From positions 124,001 through 188,000 of the forward strand of contig BGZK01000282.1 of the NCBI GenBank assembly GCA_005406025.1: 64,000 bases of DNA. Reading direction: 5' to 3'. A program made the translations under genes and the position numbers. Positions 11,234 to 21,260 of the stretch are shown in pieces. How positions within the stretch are numbered: the first letter of the stretch is position 1; each line of letters opens with the position of its first letter. The notes beneath the pieces were generated by a model that saw only the letters and a list, made by a program, of their open reading frames with translations, had not been told where the DNA came from and searched no databases. The DNA is from Eumeta japonica (Eukaryota; Arthropoda; Insecta; Lepidoptera; Psychidae).

Positions 11234-13073
11234 CTTGTCCGCTCTGTCCTTGCTGCCATCGATCTTCTTCTCTCTTTCGTTGTCAAAGTACATCTCTTAT
11301 TACCTCTAAATCTCAAAGTCGCACTTAAAATTTCATCTCCAGCAACGGCTGTGGATTCCTCGTCTGATAATCACATCCCAAATCTGCCACTTCGCCGAAT
11401 GAAATCCATCATTTCAAGTCTCTATCGGATCGTTTCATTTCAAACTGCATTCATAAATCAGACCTCGTTGTCGGTTTCGTGAGTGCACCGCTATCGCTTT
11501 ATTAATGCAGATACTTCGGTTATACCTATACCATCTTTTTACATTTTACAACTGCACTTTTTTCCTGTTCATGGCGCAAACCAAAGCTTTAGTGCTAACA
11601 CATGCCACTAATAATAATATTACGCGACACACTAATGATGCGTCGTTTTAAAACTGCAGTGACAACATTCATGAGTTCTGGCGCTGAAGCTCACAACCAC
11701 GGACTGGAAATACAATTAGTATACTGGAATTTAGATAATACATAAAAAAAAATTTCTTCCTGTATAATTTGCGTCTCTGTCTATGGATCCCTAAATTCTC
11801 AATTAACGTCGCCATTTTTGTATCTTTTCTGCGCCCCAAGGAAGTCGGAAATTCTGATGTAACCAATTTCCTCGGAAACACCTTTGAGCTTAGAGATCAT
11901 GAATTTCTCAGAGTCTTAACCATACGATGAGAGTAGTGAACATCTGAGACCAAGACCATTAAATACATAATAACTATCTATAAATAGAATTGCATTTAAT
12001 AGGAAGCACGGCAATGAAACACCGCTACTAAGTGTATAAATAGAGTTGTATTAGACTGAACATTTTATTTCTGTGTAAATTGCAAATAGAATCGGGCGAT
12101 TTGAGAAAACTGTACTTATTACTATTAATTATATTAATCGTCATTAAAATACCTAAATAGACTTATTTATAATATAAAGTATGTTTAAAATATTACCAAC
12201 TTATTTTCATATAAAATAAGAATTGAATTTGACGGTGGTCTGATAGTCCAAACTACTGGGTCTAGAGACTTGCAACTTTATAGAAAAATTGCTCCTTTAA
12301 CATAGACAAGCAATAACAAAGGATTTTTACACATTCATCTCCTAATGGCGTGAATAGAGTGAAATATTGTTGTTTGTAAAATCGAAACCTTTGAAGCGAC
12401 AGATGTTAAACTTAATATTTTAGTTACTTATAGATATTAAAATATATGTTAATTGATTTTTATAATTAACCCTAAAAAAGATAAAATAGAGGATGAAATG
12501 TAGTATAGAAAATCTAAACCACTAAAGATATTGATGTCAATATTTATATTTTAGTTAACTGTTAATAAAAATAATGACACGCATCTTAAAAGTAATCCTA
12601 AAAGGGAAGATTAAGCAATAATTTATAGCATAGTGGTCCCTTAACGAGGTCAGACACGTATTAAGTAAAATTTTTTAGAAGGAATATTTAAGGGCGCAAC
12701 ACGTACGTTTACACATGAAACCTCTTTGGAAGCGGTTGAAACCCTAACGATATTAACATGTACCAGTGGCTATTTGTATAAGAAAAGAACTCACTGATAA
12801 CCGTAACGTCGTTAACAATAAAAAGGATAACCATTCTGAAATTTAAATTTTTCCAAAAATATTTGTTTAACCAACAGCATATACGAGGACGTTTGAGAAA
12901 TATATACAGTATGATTCACAATTTCAATTTATCCAAAAATCCAATTAGAGAAAACGCATGTGTGTGAGAAGGGTTTACGTTGGAATGTTTTGGAATCCTT
13001 CGAAATTTTAAAACATAATGATAATAATAATATGCTCAACGACCAAATTGACGTTTATAAATCGCCATTATTG
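11234..13073. other. AT-rich stretch, nothing recognised
   Basis: Contains scattered short frames (for example 11669-11881 minus) without motifs, and a CTAGAGACTTGCAACTTT word near 12260 shared with the repeat at 5.8-6.0 kb. Confidence 0.45.
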
Positions 13074-13507
13074 GACGCTTGCCTGTAACTATTTAGATAA
13101 TGTTGGTGATGGTTAGTCTGTGACATTTGACAGGCATTTCTATCGGTGGTGGTCTGTGGCTGCCTTAAGAATGTTTTCGTCGCTCTTTGACCATTGCATG
13201 ACAGCGGCCTGCCTAACGAGGTTGTGTTGGTTGTTTTAACGCTCCTTGCACCGTGGTGGATTTGACTGTCGGCAATTTCCTGAGGATGTGCCTGGTTGGC
13301 ATGAAACCTACGTAGAATTAACAATTTGACAGTTAGCGGAATAAGATAATTATAATAATAAATAACACTTGCTTAGGTGTTCGATATCTGTCAATCCTCT
13401 GGAATCAATATTCAATCATTTGGATAGAGATTCGTAGTGGAGAGGCAGATTCGAGGGTCAGCGGTGGGTTGCATGCTGCATGTTAATGCATGTTGCAGGC
13501 AAGCGTC
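13074..13507 (-). mobile_element. Longer, inverted copy of the element at 1028
   Basis: The right 178 bp (13330-13507) is nearly identical, reverse-complemented, to 1028-1205, and ends TGCATGTTGCAGGCAAGCGTC. The left end starts GACGCTTGCCTG and then diverges, so the terminal inverted repeat is only about 12 bp here. The 434-bp length and different interior show that the 252-bp copy is an internal deletion or substitution form, or the reverse. A minus-strand 89-codon frame starts at 13324 and spans the interior. It is Gln/Asn/His/Thr rich and shows no transposase motif. Confidence 0.75.
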
Positions 13508-13592
13508 TCGAAGTTCTTGTTAAGTCGAAAACTCGTTAACTCGAATTTTTTCACATTTCCCTTGACATTCGAGTTACTGAGATTCCACTGTA
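13508..13592 (-). mobile_element. Tigger/pogo-like transposon end
   Basis: Read on the minus strand from 13590 this begins CAGTGGAATCTCAGTAACTC and continues with TTCGAGTTAACGAG-type sequence, the pattern of Tigger/pogo termini. A TA dinucleotide, the expected target duplication, directly follows the end at 13591-13592. The other end is missing. The abutting element ending at 13507 may have inserted into it. Confidence 0.45.
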
Positions 13593-13839
13593 CTAATAAA
13601 CTCAAACATCTAATCAGTTCTATAGTGATGATCCACATCGAAATCGGTTGGTCTGTCCGAGACATATTGTTAACGATAAATTCAAAAAAACATGTTTCGA
13701 TACACCGGGAAATTCTTAGTGGACTGTTTAGTAAATGATCGTCTTTTTCTGCTTAAAAAACTGTGTCAAATGTCGTAAAGCAGATTAAAATCGAATATAA
13801 TATTCAATAAATAACGTAAGTAAAATATTTAAAAAACAG

Positions 13840-13990
13840 CATTTTTAACTTCCCGCTAGGAACTGAATAATTTTCACAAATTAGGAAGATACTGTTTTTC
13901 GTCCGATTCTAAAATAGGGTTTTCACCAGATCTTGACTTTTTAGGATCTTTACAATTTATTTTGACCTTTTTCGAGTGTTAGCTGTATGC
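13840..13990 (-). repeat. Fragment of the repeat family found at 45.9-47.3 kb
   Basis: Its reverse complement carries GTCAAGATCTGGTGAAAA, then GTATCTTCCTAATTTGTGAA, then a CTAGCGGGAAGTTAA end. The same three words recur in order at 46290-46400, and more loosely at 47267-47345. Confidence 0.5.
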
Positions 13991-14240
13991 CTATACATAT
14001 ATATAGGACGTCCTTCAGAAAGGAATTGAATATAGGTATCGTTATACTACAGTAGTGTTTTTGTACTTCTTATTATTTATTACTCATTATTACTCATTTT
14101 TTATACTTATTTTATTTTATCTGCTTTACATTTATGTCATAATTACTGCTGCGTATGTTCAGTGTTTTAATCGGTTATTTTTAATTCCTTTTGTCCCTAT
14201 TCACTGCCTAGCCATTCCCTTCCACAATTTTCTATTTCAG

Positions 14241-14337
14241 ATTGAGGGGCCGGTACCTGCAGGCTTGGTGTGAATCGGGCGCTGCCAATGAAATCGTCAC
14301 CAATGCGGTGACAACGACAGAGACCGCAAAGGAATAA
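14241..14337 (+). CDS. Candidate terminal coding exon, unknown product
   Basis: A strong acceptor-like site (pyrimidine-rich tract from about 14190, ending TTTTCTATTTCAG at 14240) leads into an abrupt change from T-rich to GC-rich sequence. From 14242 the frame is open for about 31 codons (LRGRYLQAWCESGAANEIV, continuing to ETAKE) and stops at TAA 14335-14337. I do not recognise the family. The AWCESGAANEIV-like stretch could come from a transposon, and no start or donor is visible upstream. The sequence after the stop stays CpG-rich to about 14420 and could be a 3' UTR or a conserved noncoding element. Confidence 0.27.
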
Positions 14338-14552
14338 ACCGCTCGCTTCGTGCTCTCAGAGACATGAAGCGCGCGGTTTTAAATAAGATACTCCTTGATA
14401 AATTCGCTCGCGGTCAAGTATCGAAGGTATTATTTATCGTTCGAAAGCAACACATTGACTACTCCGCTATGGTCGTTTATTTGCGTCTTTTCATTATATC
14501 TATATTTTTCTAAAGAGTGATATACAATTTTGCCATATGTTTTCGGTTTTTG

Positions 14553-14840
14553 ATAATTGGAGCGGTTGCGATTAAGTGATCAGAACATCGATTCAGGACA
14601 TCGGTTACAGAAGGTAGGGGGTTCGATCCTGGTCACGGACGAATTGATCGAAAACTTTTAACTTATGTCGAATTAGATCACACACTCTTCTAGTCGGCAC
14701 ATTAAGCCGCCGGTCCCGGAGCTGTCATCGCGTAAGCGACGACGATCGTTATCTGACCGCATACTAGGCCAGCGCGAGCAGCGTAAGGTCTGTGCCTGAC
14801 GATCTGTAATAAAAAGGTTGTGGAGGGCTATATCTTAACA
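14553..14840 (+). mobile_element. SINE-like repeat with tRNA box B-like sequence
   Basis: GGGGGTTCGATCCTGG near 14617 is close to the tRNA/SINE internal promoter box B (GGTTCGANNCC). Downstream comes GTCGGCACATTAAGCCGCCGG and then GTCCCGGAGC, words typical of a lepidopteran SINE body, with a loose tail AATAAAAAGGTTGTGGAGGG. A box A is not clear, so this is a decayed copy. Confidence 0.6.
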
Positions 14841-14879
14841 GTGACGCGATTAAAAGGAGAAAGGAAAAAGAAAACTCGA

Positions 14880-15430
14880 CACAGCGATTTTGCAATTGCG
14901 ATCGCCCGGGATATTTAAACGCGTGCCGAGTCGGGGACCGACCCGTATTCGTTCCTAAAATAAGATTTCGGTAGGCCGTCCTCGCGCCGTACTTCAGCGC
15001 CGGCGCCGTGTTTTAGCGACCGGCCGCCGAAAGACACATTTCCTAATTTGTATTTGTTCAGGAAGCGGCCGTTTTCGAACTCCGCGTACAAATTTGTGTC
15101 GCGCCCGCGCACGCGCCGATTGATTCATTTCAGAGTCAACATGCACGCACTCGCGAACGGATGCGACCGCACCTCTGAAAATACGGTCCCGGCTGACATG
15201 AGAGATACGTATTCACCCGGATGCTTAAAGTCATAGGAACGGTACCTCGGCGACGAAAGAATGCGCCGGCGACATTAATCTATAACAAGGACAAGATGCC
15301 CAGTCCCGCGCTCAACGACGACCGCGGCAAGCGAGTGCTAAAACAGACGTTTAGCGCTCATCTCGTCGCACCGCAGTCGGGGTAGTTTCGTCGCACCTTC
15401 CGTTACGACGTCGGCGTGTGCTGGCAAAGA
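14880..15430. other. Large CpG-rich island
   Basis: About 550 bp with high CpG density (for example CGCGCCCGCGCACGCGCCG near 15100) flanked by AT-rich DNA. Frames are open on both strands (14915-15112 minus, 15048-15236 plus), as expected for GC-rich DNA, and neither has a motif. It could be a promoter with a noncoding exon, an enhancer or a CpG-rich repeat. Confidence 0.32.
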
Positions 15431-17770
15431 ATGCAAAAATAACAATGAGACTCTATTCTTATAGTAATGAAGTCATCTTTTTTATTTTTTTTATTTAGTA
15501 TTTGCTTTACATTTATACAAATTTTAAAATTAAGTCTAAAAGTAAATCATACAATAGATTAAACATATTTCAATAATAATTATGTTTATTATATTTCAAT
15601 GCGTTTTTTTTGCAAATTATATGTATTATGTTCATGAAAAACATGTTAATGTTTAATCAATCGCCATCTTATTTATCGTATAAATAATAAAAAAGAAATT
15701 TAAAAATTATTAAGTTCTCTCATGTATATTTTCACCGATATTATGAAATTAAAGATAAATATTAATTTTAATCTTAGGTGGTTACTATATTAAACTTTAT
15801 TATGAAGAAAAATATACAATGATTCTTTTCAAATGTTCAACCAAAACACACTAATAAAATTTTTAAATAATATTAAACCACTCCATTGATGTTTTATTTT
15901 AGAATAGCGCGTGTAAATTGTAAAAAATATGACTTATTGTCTTCCAATAACAAAATGATTCCTCACTTGTTCTCTTTAAAAATGAACCTTATGTAATGAC
16001 ATTTTGGACTGTCAGATGATAAATAATGTTCCTTCCCTTCTTTCTCTTTGGCTCTGCAAAATGCGCTCATAAAATGTAAAACAGAGACAAAATGTACATT
16101 TTGAGTCATTTTTCGCCATCCAAATAGTACGCAACTGTGCATCTTCTTTTTATACATTCATGGCCGGAGACAATCATATAACCGAGCAGAAACCATATTT
16201 CTAATCATTTCACAAAATAAAAGAAATAGCGTTCATAATTCTCATTACTTACTGTTTTAGTATACCTAAAATATGTATATTAATATTATATTTATGTTTT
16301 ATAACATGTTGTTACGATAACCAGTGGTTGAATAAATAATCAGGCAATAGATTTGTGATTTGTAATACCAGTAAGCAAAGATTATATAAAGTTGTTTTTA
16401 CTAAAAGATACGTTATCGTCTGCAAGCAATTTTGAATAGCCGTATTTTTGAAAAGACTTTGGACAACAACGTTTTTGTTACAAAAATTAGATATGAAATC
16501 TTGACCTAAAAAAATGTTATTTATTTAAATCTCTTTAAACAGAAGAATAATTTCTTGACAACCCTGTGTATGTAGGAATAAATTGAAGCCTACGATAAGC
16601 TTAATGTTAAATGCCCACGCTCAACTGCATAAATGAAGTGCAAATGCAATTCGTGCATAATTAAATTGGCACGACATGAGGCATAGTAGTAATTATACAT
16701 GTCACCAACAGTCGTTAGCTTTAGTTTGAGCGAAGGGTAAAAACAAGAATTTCTTTAACACTACGTTCGCAAATTGCAGATGATTATCTAAGCTGGTGTG
16801 AGATTTTGAAAATGTCATTCATTTGTATGATATTGAATACCAAAATCCGTACTTTTCTAGAGATGTATGACCATTTTCTAGTTTCAAATATATTTGGACA
16901 ATTGCGCTTCCCTTACAGAGCAAACATACATGTAGCAATATCTCATAAATTTGTAGACGAACACCTTAAACAAAAACACCGATCGCTCGGCTCGTCGCGT
17001 TCTCGATTCCATGCCATCGTCCTTAGCGTCCGACATATGACCGAGACACACACGCGAGGCGTGTGAAAGCATACGCGATTGTCCAAAGTCAGCAAAATCT
17101 GGGCAACAGGATCAGCCAGGTAGCTCATAGAATTTTCTGTTACTGTTTAATAAACAAAACTTTGTTAGATCACGAAACATATGTGCCGAAAAAAATTTAC
17201 AGCAGGTCCACTTGCCCCTCCATCAAAATTCCCCTTCTTTCCTAAAGAGCCGCAGCGCACTAGTAATCCTCTGGGTTGCCAGTGTCCATGGTCACTGTTG
17301 AGAGTTCCCTTGCTATAACTTTGTTGGCAACACTAGATCACTATCAAAATTATGTGTGTGTTAAACAACATATATAATAAAATGTGTAATGTTTTACATT
17401 GACGCCATTAATATTTAAAAGTTCCGAGTTGCAGATCCAAGTTTACTTAAATTAATTATTATGATCGGTTGAAATTGTTTTGCTACTAAAATTCAACATT
17501 TAAAATATTTCCAGGAAGACCTTAAATTGATCCTAAGCTGTCTTTAATTTTCCAACGATCAATTAAAACTTTGTTTCAAAACGTTTAAATTCAAGTTAAA
17601 TTCTTGGATAAACTAGATTAGTTAGTTTAAGAAAACAGTCGACAAAATAAAAAACATCATTAAAAAAAATTTACTCGATGTATTTTAATAACGGACACCT
17701 CATTACGACTTATTAGTAACTGCATATTTATTTATACTCGTTTGAATATCCGATATCAAATGACAATAAT
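15431..17770. other. Long AT-rich stretch with little structure
   Basis: No genes are recognised. A moderately CpG-rich patch at 16975-17070 and a word GGGTTGCCAGTGTCCATGG near 17273 are the only departures. The latter loosely resembles the GTGTCCATGGGC core of SINE-like repeats at 19.6 and 29.2 kb. Confidence 0.45.
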
Positions 17771-17810
17771 CATGTCCTACGCAGAGCAAATTGGTGGCAT
17801 ACTAAGAAAA
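17771..17810 (+). pseudogene. RTE-type LINE C-terminus, upstream piece (split by insertion)
   Basis: Bases 17771-17810 translate as SYAEQIGGILRK, matching the 'SY--QIG-L-K' segment that precedes ILS-RNRRACM in the other LINE copies of this window (32188-32590). The match stops exactly at 17810, where the GGTTCCG element begins, and resumes at 18527. It is the left half of one LINE fragment. Confidence 0.6.
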
Positions 17811-18526
17811 CTGGCCAAGAGCATGTCGGACCATGCCCAATGGAGGGTTCCGAAGTTATTACTGCAAAGAAATGCACTTCAGATGAAAAAACTATGTTGT
17901 TACACTTTTTTCTATTTCCCGCACAGAATAAGTATAAGCACTTTAGTCGCCTATAACTAGAGAAACAAGTAGGCATATCAACCATTACTCTTAAACCAGT
18001 ATAAACTAAGGTGCACCAGCAAAAGAGCGTATGTTCATAGCACTTAGAGGCAATAAATCAAAAACGGTATATCTAATCATATTCAAAATAATTTTCGTCT
18101 AAAGTATTTATTAAAAGTTATCTTCGTAATTTTTTTTCATATTTTTTGGACATGGACATTTGGACCGTTTAGAATATAAAGGGTGGGGGACACAATTTCT
18201 GTTATTTTCGGAGCCATTATTTTAGAAAATATTTAATTTATCAAAAATTGCTCAAAATCCTTAAATTATTTTTAAAAGAACTGTCGAAATATGTGCCATG
18301 CATTGATGTTTGCTGAAAAAAATTTTTTCAGCTTCTGTTGAAATATTGATGTTTGTTATCTAGTTACTAAAGTAAGTAGCAGTTTCTACAAGACACTTAC
18401 ACTATAAATTTCATCAATATACATCTTGTAGTTTTTGAATAAAATGACTGTGACATACGGCCGAACGGACGGACATGACGAAAGTATAAGGTTCCGTTTT
18501 TGCCATTTTGATTCAGAACCCTAAAA
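17811..18526 (+). mobile_element. GGTTCCG element copy A (716 bp), inserted in a LINE fragment
   Basis: Starts CTGGCCAAGAGCATGTCGG, has GGGTTCCGAAG shortly after, and ends with a GGTTCCGTTTTTGCC...CAGAACCCT hairpin-forming tail and AAAA. It is homologous along its length to 38401-39158 and 62346-63025. Because it interrupts a LINE ORF, both edges are defined: AAAA at 17807-17810 and AAAA at 18523-18526 are the likely target duplication or a target duplication plus A tail. The head resembles tRNA promoter boxes (TGGCCAAG and GGTTC), which would favour a SINE origin, but the GGGTTCCG/CGGAACCC ends also suit a TIR element. No protein is encoded. Confidence 0.75.
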
Positions 18527-18668
18527 GAGCCAAATTTAAAGCATTTGAAAGCGACGAGCTTGCATGAAAACCTTGATAGATGTCAGTAAATCGAGAGCGA
18601 TATACAATCCTTTCATCCCACGTGGAAATCTATAATCTCTGCCCACCCTTCTGGTAAACAGGCGTGAG
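18527..18668 (+). pseudogene. RTE-type LINE C-terminus, downstream piece
   Basis: After a frameshift the plus strand reads RRACMKTLIDVSKSRAI and then WKSIISAHPSGKQA with a TGA stop. This corresponds to the conserved end of the LINE ORF (RRACMKRLM-V-EAREI-KDRTVW-S-VSAYPFGKQA stop). It continues the piece that ends at 17810. Remaining sequence to about 18680 resembles the short 3' UTR (CAGGCGTGAG). Confidence 0.72.
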
Positions 18669-19190
18669 TTCATATTATAAATGACAATAAGGCAAATGCA
18701 AATAATTATTTCCATCTTCTCTTCATCGTAAATAAGAATGACTGTTGAAATTCAGCTCTCTGCCGGCGGTCCCGTAGGATTATTTTCCTTATTTCATAAC
18801 TTGAGGAACCGGAAATTCACGAGTTTACCTGAAGCGATTGATGAGTGTCAATGAAACAAGACAGGTAAGTACTCGTAAAAATCGTACTCAGTGAAAATAT
18901 GTAGTCTCTGGGAAAAGGTCGTGAACTTATAAACAAATAATAGCGTAATGAATTGTATTTAAACGCATAAAAAAGTTAATGATTATGATATTGTATTGCG
19001 TCAATATACACCGAAATCCGTACTTAACTATTGATTCGACACATTTTTCAATTACTGTTTAAGTGTAATCACGATACATACACCGCCGATTATCAAATTA
19101 TACATATAACTTTATATTTTATTATAAAAATATTTGTTATTACTTCAAGTGCGTGTGCGATCTGTGCTTAGTAAATCTTCAAATCGTATA
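18669..19190. other. AT-rich stretch with one donor-like site
   Basis: A perfect donor-like AGACAG|GTAAGT occurs at about 18863. Between it and an AG at 18754 one frame is open for about 32 codons before a TGA just ahead of the donor. This could be a noncoding exon or chance. Confidence 0.3.
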
Positions 19191-19400
19191 CAAACAAGGA
19201 AGCGACAGCGCGAAGAGTACGCGGTTACCGCTACACCTACTTCGCTCGCAAATTGCAATATTTCTGCTCGGAGTGGAGTCGTGCTTTCGATTTTAAGTAT
19301 TTATTTTGAACGCCGCTACGTCGATGTGTCAAAATGCGTCAAAAGCACTCGCGGCTAACGGGATGTTACGAGCGCTAGTCTGAGTGCGTGTCCAATTTCT
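19190..19400. other. CpG-rich patch
   Basis: Raised CpG content from about 19196 to 19390 with no motif-bearing frame. A 74-codon plus frame (19134-19358) is uninformative. Confidence 0.25.
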
Positions 19401-19509
19401 ATTTGAAATGGAAATAGACAACACCTCTTTACATTTCCAATTCACATAACATTAATGTTAATAAATAATGTTAGTGCGCTAGAGGCGTGCTGTGACCGAC
19501 TCGACTGGA

Positions 19510-19775
19510 GTGTGACAATGGGCCGGCTCGACCGGTAACTAACACTCCCAGAAGCAGCAGCTTTCGCCGTTGCATTTCGTCCAGTAAGTGGTAGTTCCGG
19601 TGGCCCACTTCCTCTCTCCCCTTCCAACACCGGTGTCTTTCAATTAGATATCCTATTCTCTCTCAAGAAGTCGGCAACGAAGTGGAAGACTTTTCTGAGG
19701 TTGCGAGTGCCCATGGGCGGTGATGATCTGCTTTCTGATGGCTCACCTGGTCGTTTGCTCCTCGAATAAGCTGTT
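19510..19775 (-). mobile_element. SINE-like repeat with GCCCATGGGC core, copy 1
   Basis: On the minus strand it runs from GACCAGGTGAGCCATCAGA through ATCACCGCCCATGGGCACTC and CACTTACTGGACGAAATGC to CCGGTCGAGCCGGCCCATTG. The same ordered words occur at 29030-29310. This is a dispersed repeat I recognise from lepidopteran genomes. No intact ORF is present. Confidence 0.68.
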
Positions 19776-19799
19776 TCGTTTTTTCATGGAATATGTATG

Positions 19800-20450
19800 C
19801 AACAAACAAAATCTGTATATCGGACGACTCTGCAGGCCATCCCTAAAACTTCCCGCAATGATATTTATCGGTATGCTTTTGAGTTCCTCGATTTTAAAAA
19901 TACAGTCGTCTCAAAGCTCAAAGACTTATTTTCAAGCTTTCCGAGTTCAAAAATTTTCGATAAAGGTTGACCTTGTAGGTCATTCCTAAAATTTTTTACT
20001 ACTTTCTAGTTCAAAGTGTTGGAAAATAAAGAAAACAAGGTTTAATTTTAGAATTAATGGGTAAAGTAATATTTTAAAACAAGAATTAAAGAAAAATTTC
20101 TAGCAATAATAAAAATTAATCTATTTTGATGCATTTAGCAACGATCAACGTTTTTTTAAAGAAGATCAATTGAATAGATTTTGAAATATACCGATAGAGC
20201 AGTTTACAAAACATTAGGTATAAAAAAATACTTTTTAAAAATTTTTCTCCAACGATATCTCTTGAACAAATCAACCGATTTTTATCCAATTTGCGGTAGT
20301 TGATTTGCGCAAATTTTTGCGGAAAAGAGCTGATTAGATTTTTGTACGGTTCGGTAGAATAGTCTAAAAGCCGTTTTTGTGAAAATTTCATTTTTGAGAT
20401 TTCTCAAATCTACCCGGCGAAACTAGTTCGATAAATTTATTTTGCATTGA
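19800..20450 (+). repeat. Degraded copy of the 45.9-47.3 kb repeat family
   Basis: Contains GCAGGCCATCC...ATGATATTTATCGGTATG, a TCTCCAACGATATCTCTTGAAC segment, AAATCAACCGATTTTTATCC and CCCGGCGAAACTAGTTCG, all of which recur in order at 45980-47080. One full and one partial ~150-bp unit are present. Confidence 0.55.
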
Positions 20451-20470
20451 AAGTTACAGTATTTATTTTC

Positions 20471-20524
20471 TATAAAAATTACATTATATACATAAAAATC
20501 TATGTATATAACGTAATTTTTATA
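20471..20524. repeat. Long AT hairpin (23-bp stem, one mismatch)
   Basis: Left arm 20471-20493 (TATAAAAATTACATTATATA then CAT) pairs with 20502-20524 with a single mismatch across an 8-base loop. It may be a fossil palindromic MITE or a cruciform-prone site. Confidence 0.75.
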
Positions 20525-20929
20525 AAAACCGCTACCGCGCCCAGCGAACAAAGTAAAACAAACGGAATTTAGCATTAGGTTTATATTACAGCGAAATACC
20601 TAGTTAATGATACTTCGACACAAATCTCTTTGAAATAACAGGAATTAAAAACATAGTATTAGGAACAATACTATCGTAAATACATAATTTTGGTCAGAAG
20701 TTCTGATGACAAATTGAATATAATAAAGGTTTTTTTGCAAAAAAAGGAAAATTTTACAATTAAGTGTTTTTTTAGAATAACTTTTAGTTTTTTGACCAAT
20801 CGTTTTAAAATACAGTCTGGCGATGTGTCGAAAGCTGCAAGTTCAATTTTAACCGATTAATTTGATGGAAAATAATCGTAGCCGGAGAATTTTCAAAGCT
20901 GACTCAGCAATAATATAACGCAAAAGTCC

Positions 20930-21260
20930 TGTCGATTAACAATTCCGTATTTCTCAAGAGCATTGAATTATCTTATCTTCCGATACAATGCACAATAAAT
21001 GCATTCAATTAGCATAAATGCAGATTTCTGCTAAATGTCGGCGCTAATGCGAGCGTCGAGTGGCAGTCGGTTTATTGGTTGACGTCATAAACTGCACCGT
21101 ATCGATAAATCGCCGGAGACAGCTCACAAGCGCTCGCGTGCCGGACATAAAGTAGGATGGAGATGCTTTCTGTCGTGTTTCTTTTGACTATTATAGATTT
21201 TCGAAGTGCGCCGGCGCAGATAGTGAATCGGAAAAGCGACAATAATCGACTACATACGTC
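20930..21260. other. Candidate regulatory element with a CRE
   Basis: A GC-raised patch (20935-21240) that mixes CpG-rich blocks with transcription-factor-like words. These include paired GATA words on the minus strand (TTATCTTATCTTCC near 20968), CAATTAGCATAAATGCAG near 21006, and a perfect CRE at 21080. The mixture is what a conserved insect enhancer often looks like. Nothing here proves function. Confidence 0.33.
21080..21087. promoter_or_regulatory. Consensus CRE/ATF site
   Basis: TGACGTCA, the full palindromic CREB/ATF consensus, in the context TTGGTTGACGTCATAAAC. An 8-mer can occur by chance in 64 kb, but this one lies in a CpG-rich patch. Confidence 0.3.

Noticed and set aside
13055..13324. 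Transposase encoded in the longer inverted-repeat element
   Set aside because: The 89-codon frame is Gln/Asn/His/Thr rich and shows no DDE, helicase or zinc-knuckle motif.
14617..14640. tRNA gene from the GGTTCGATCC box B
   Set aside because: No cloverleaf upstream (no acceptor-stem pairing or anticodon arm found), and SINE-like sequence follows.
18755..18863. Exon ending at a perfect GTAAGT donor
   Set aside because: The best frame has a stop just before the donor and the acceptor has a weak pyrimidine tract. A noncoding exon cannot be tested here.
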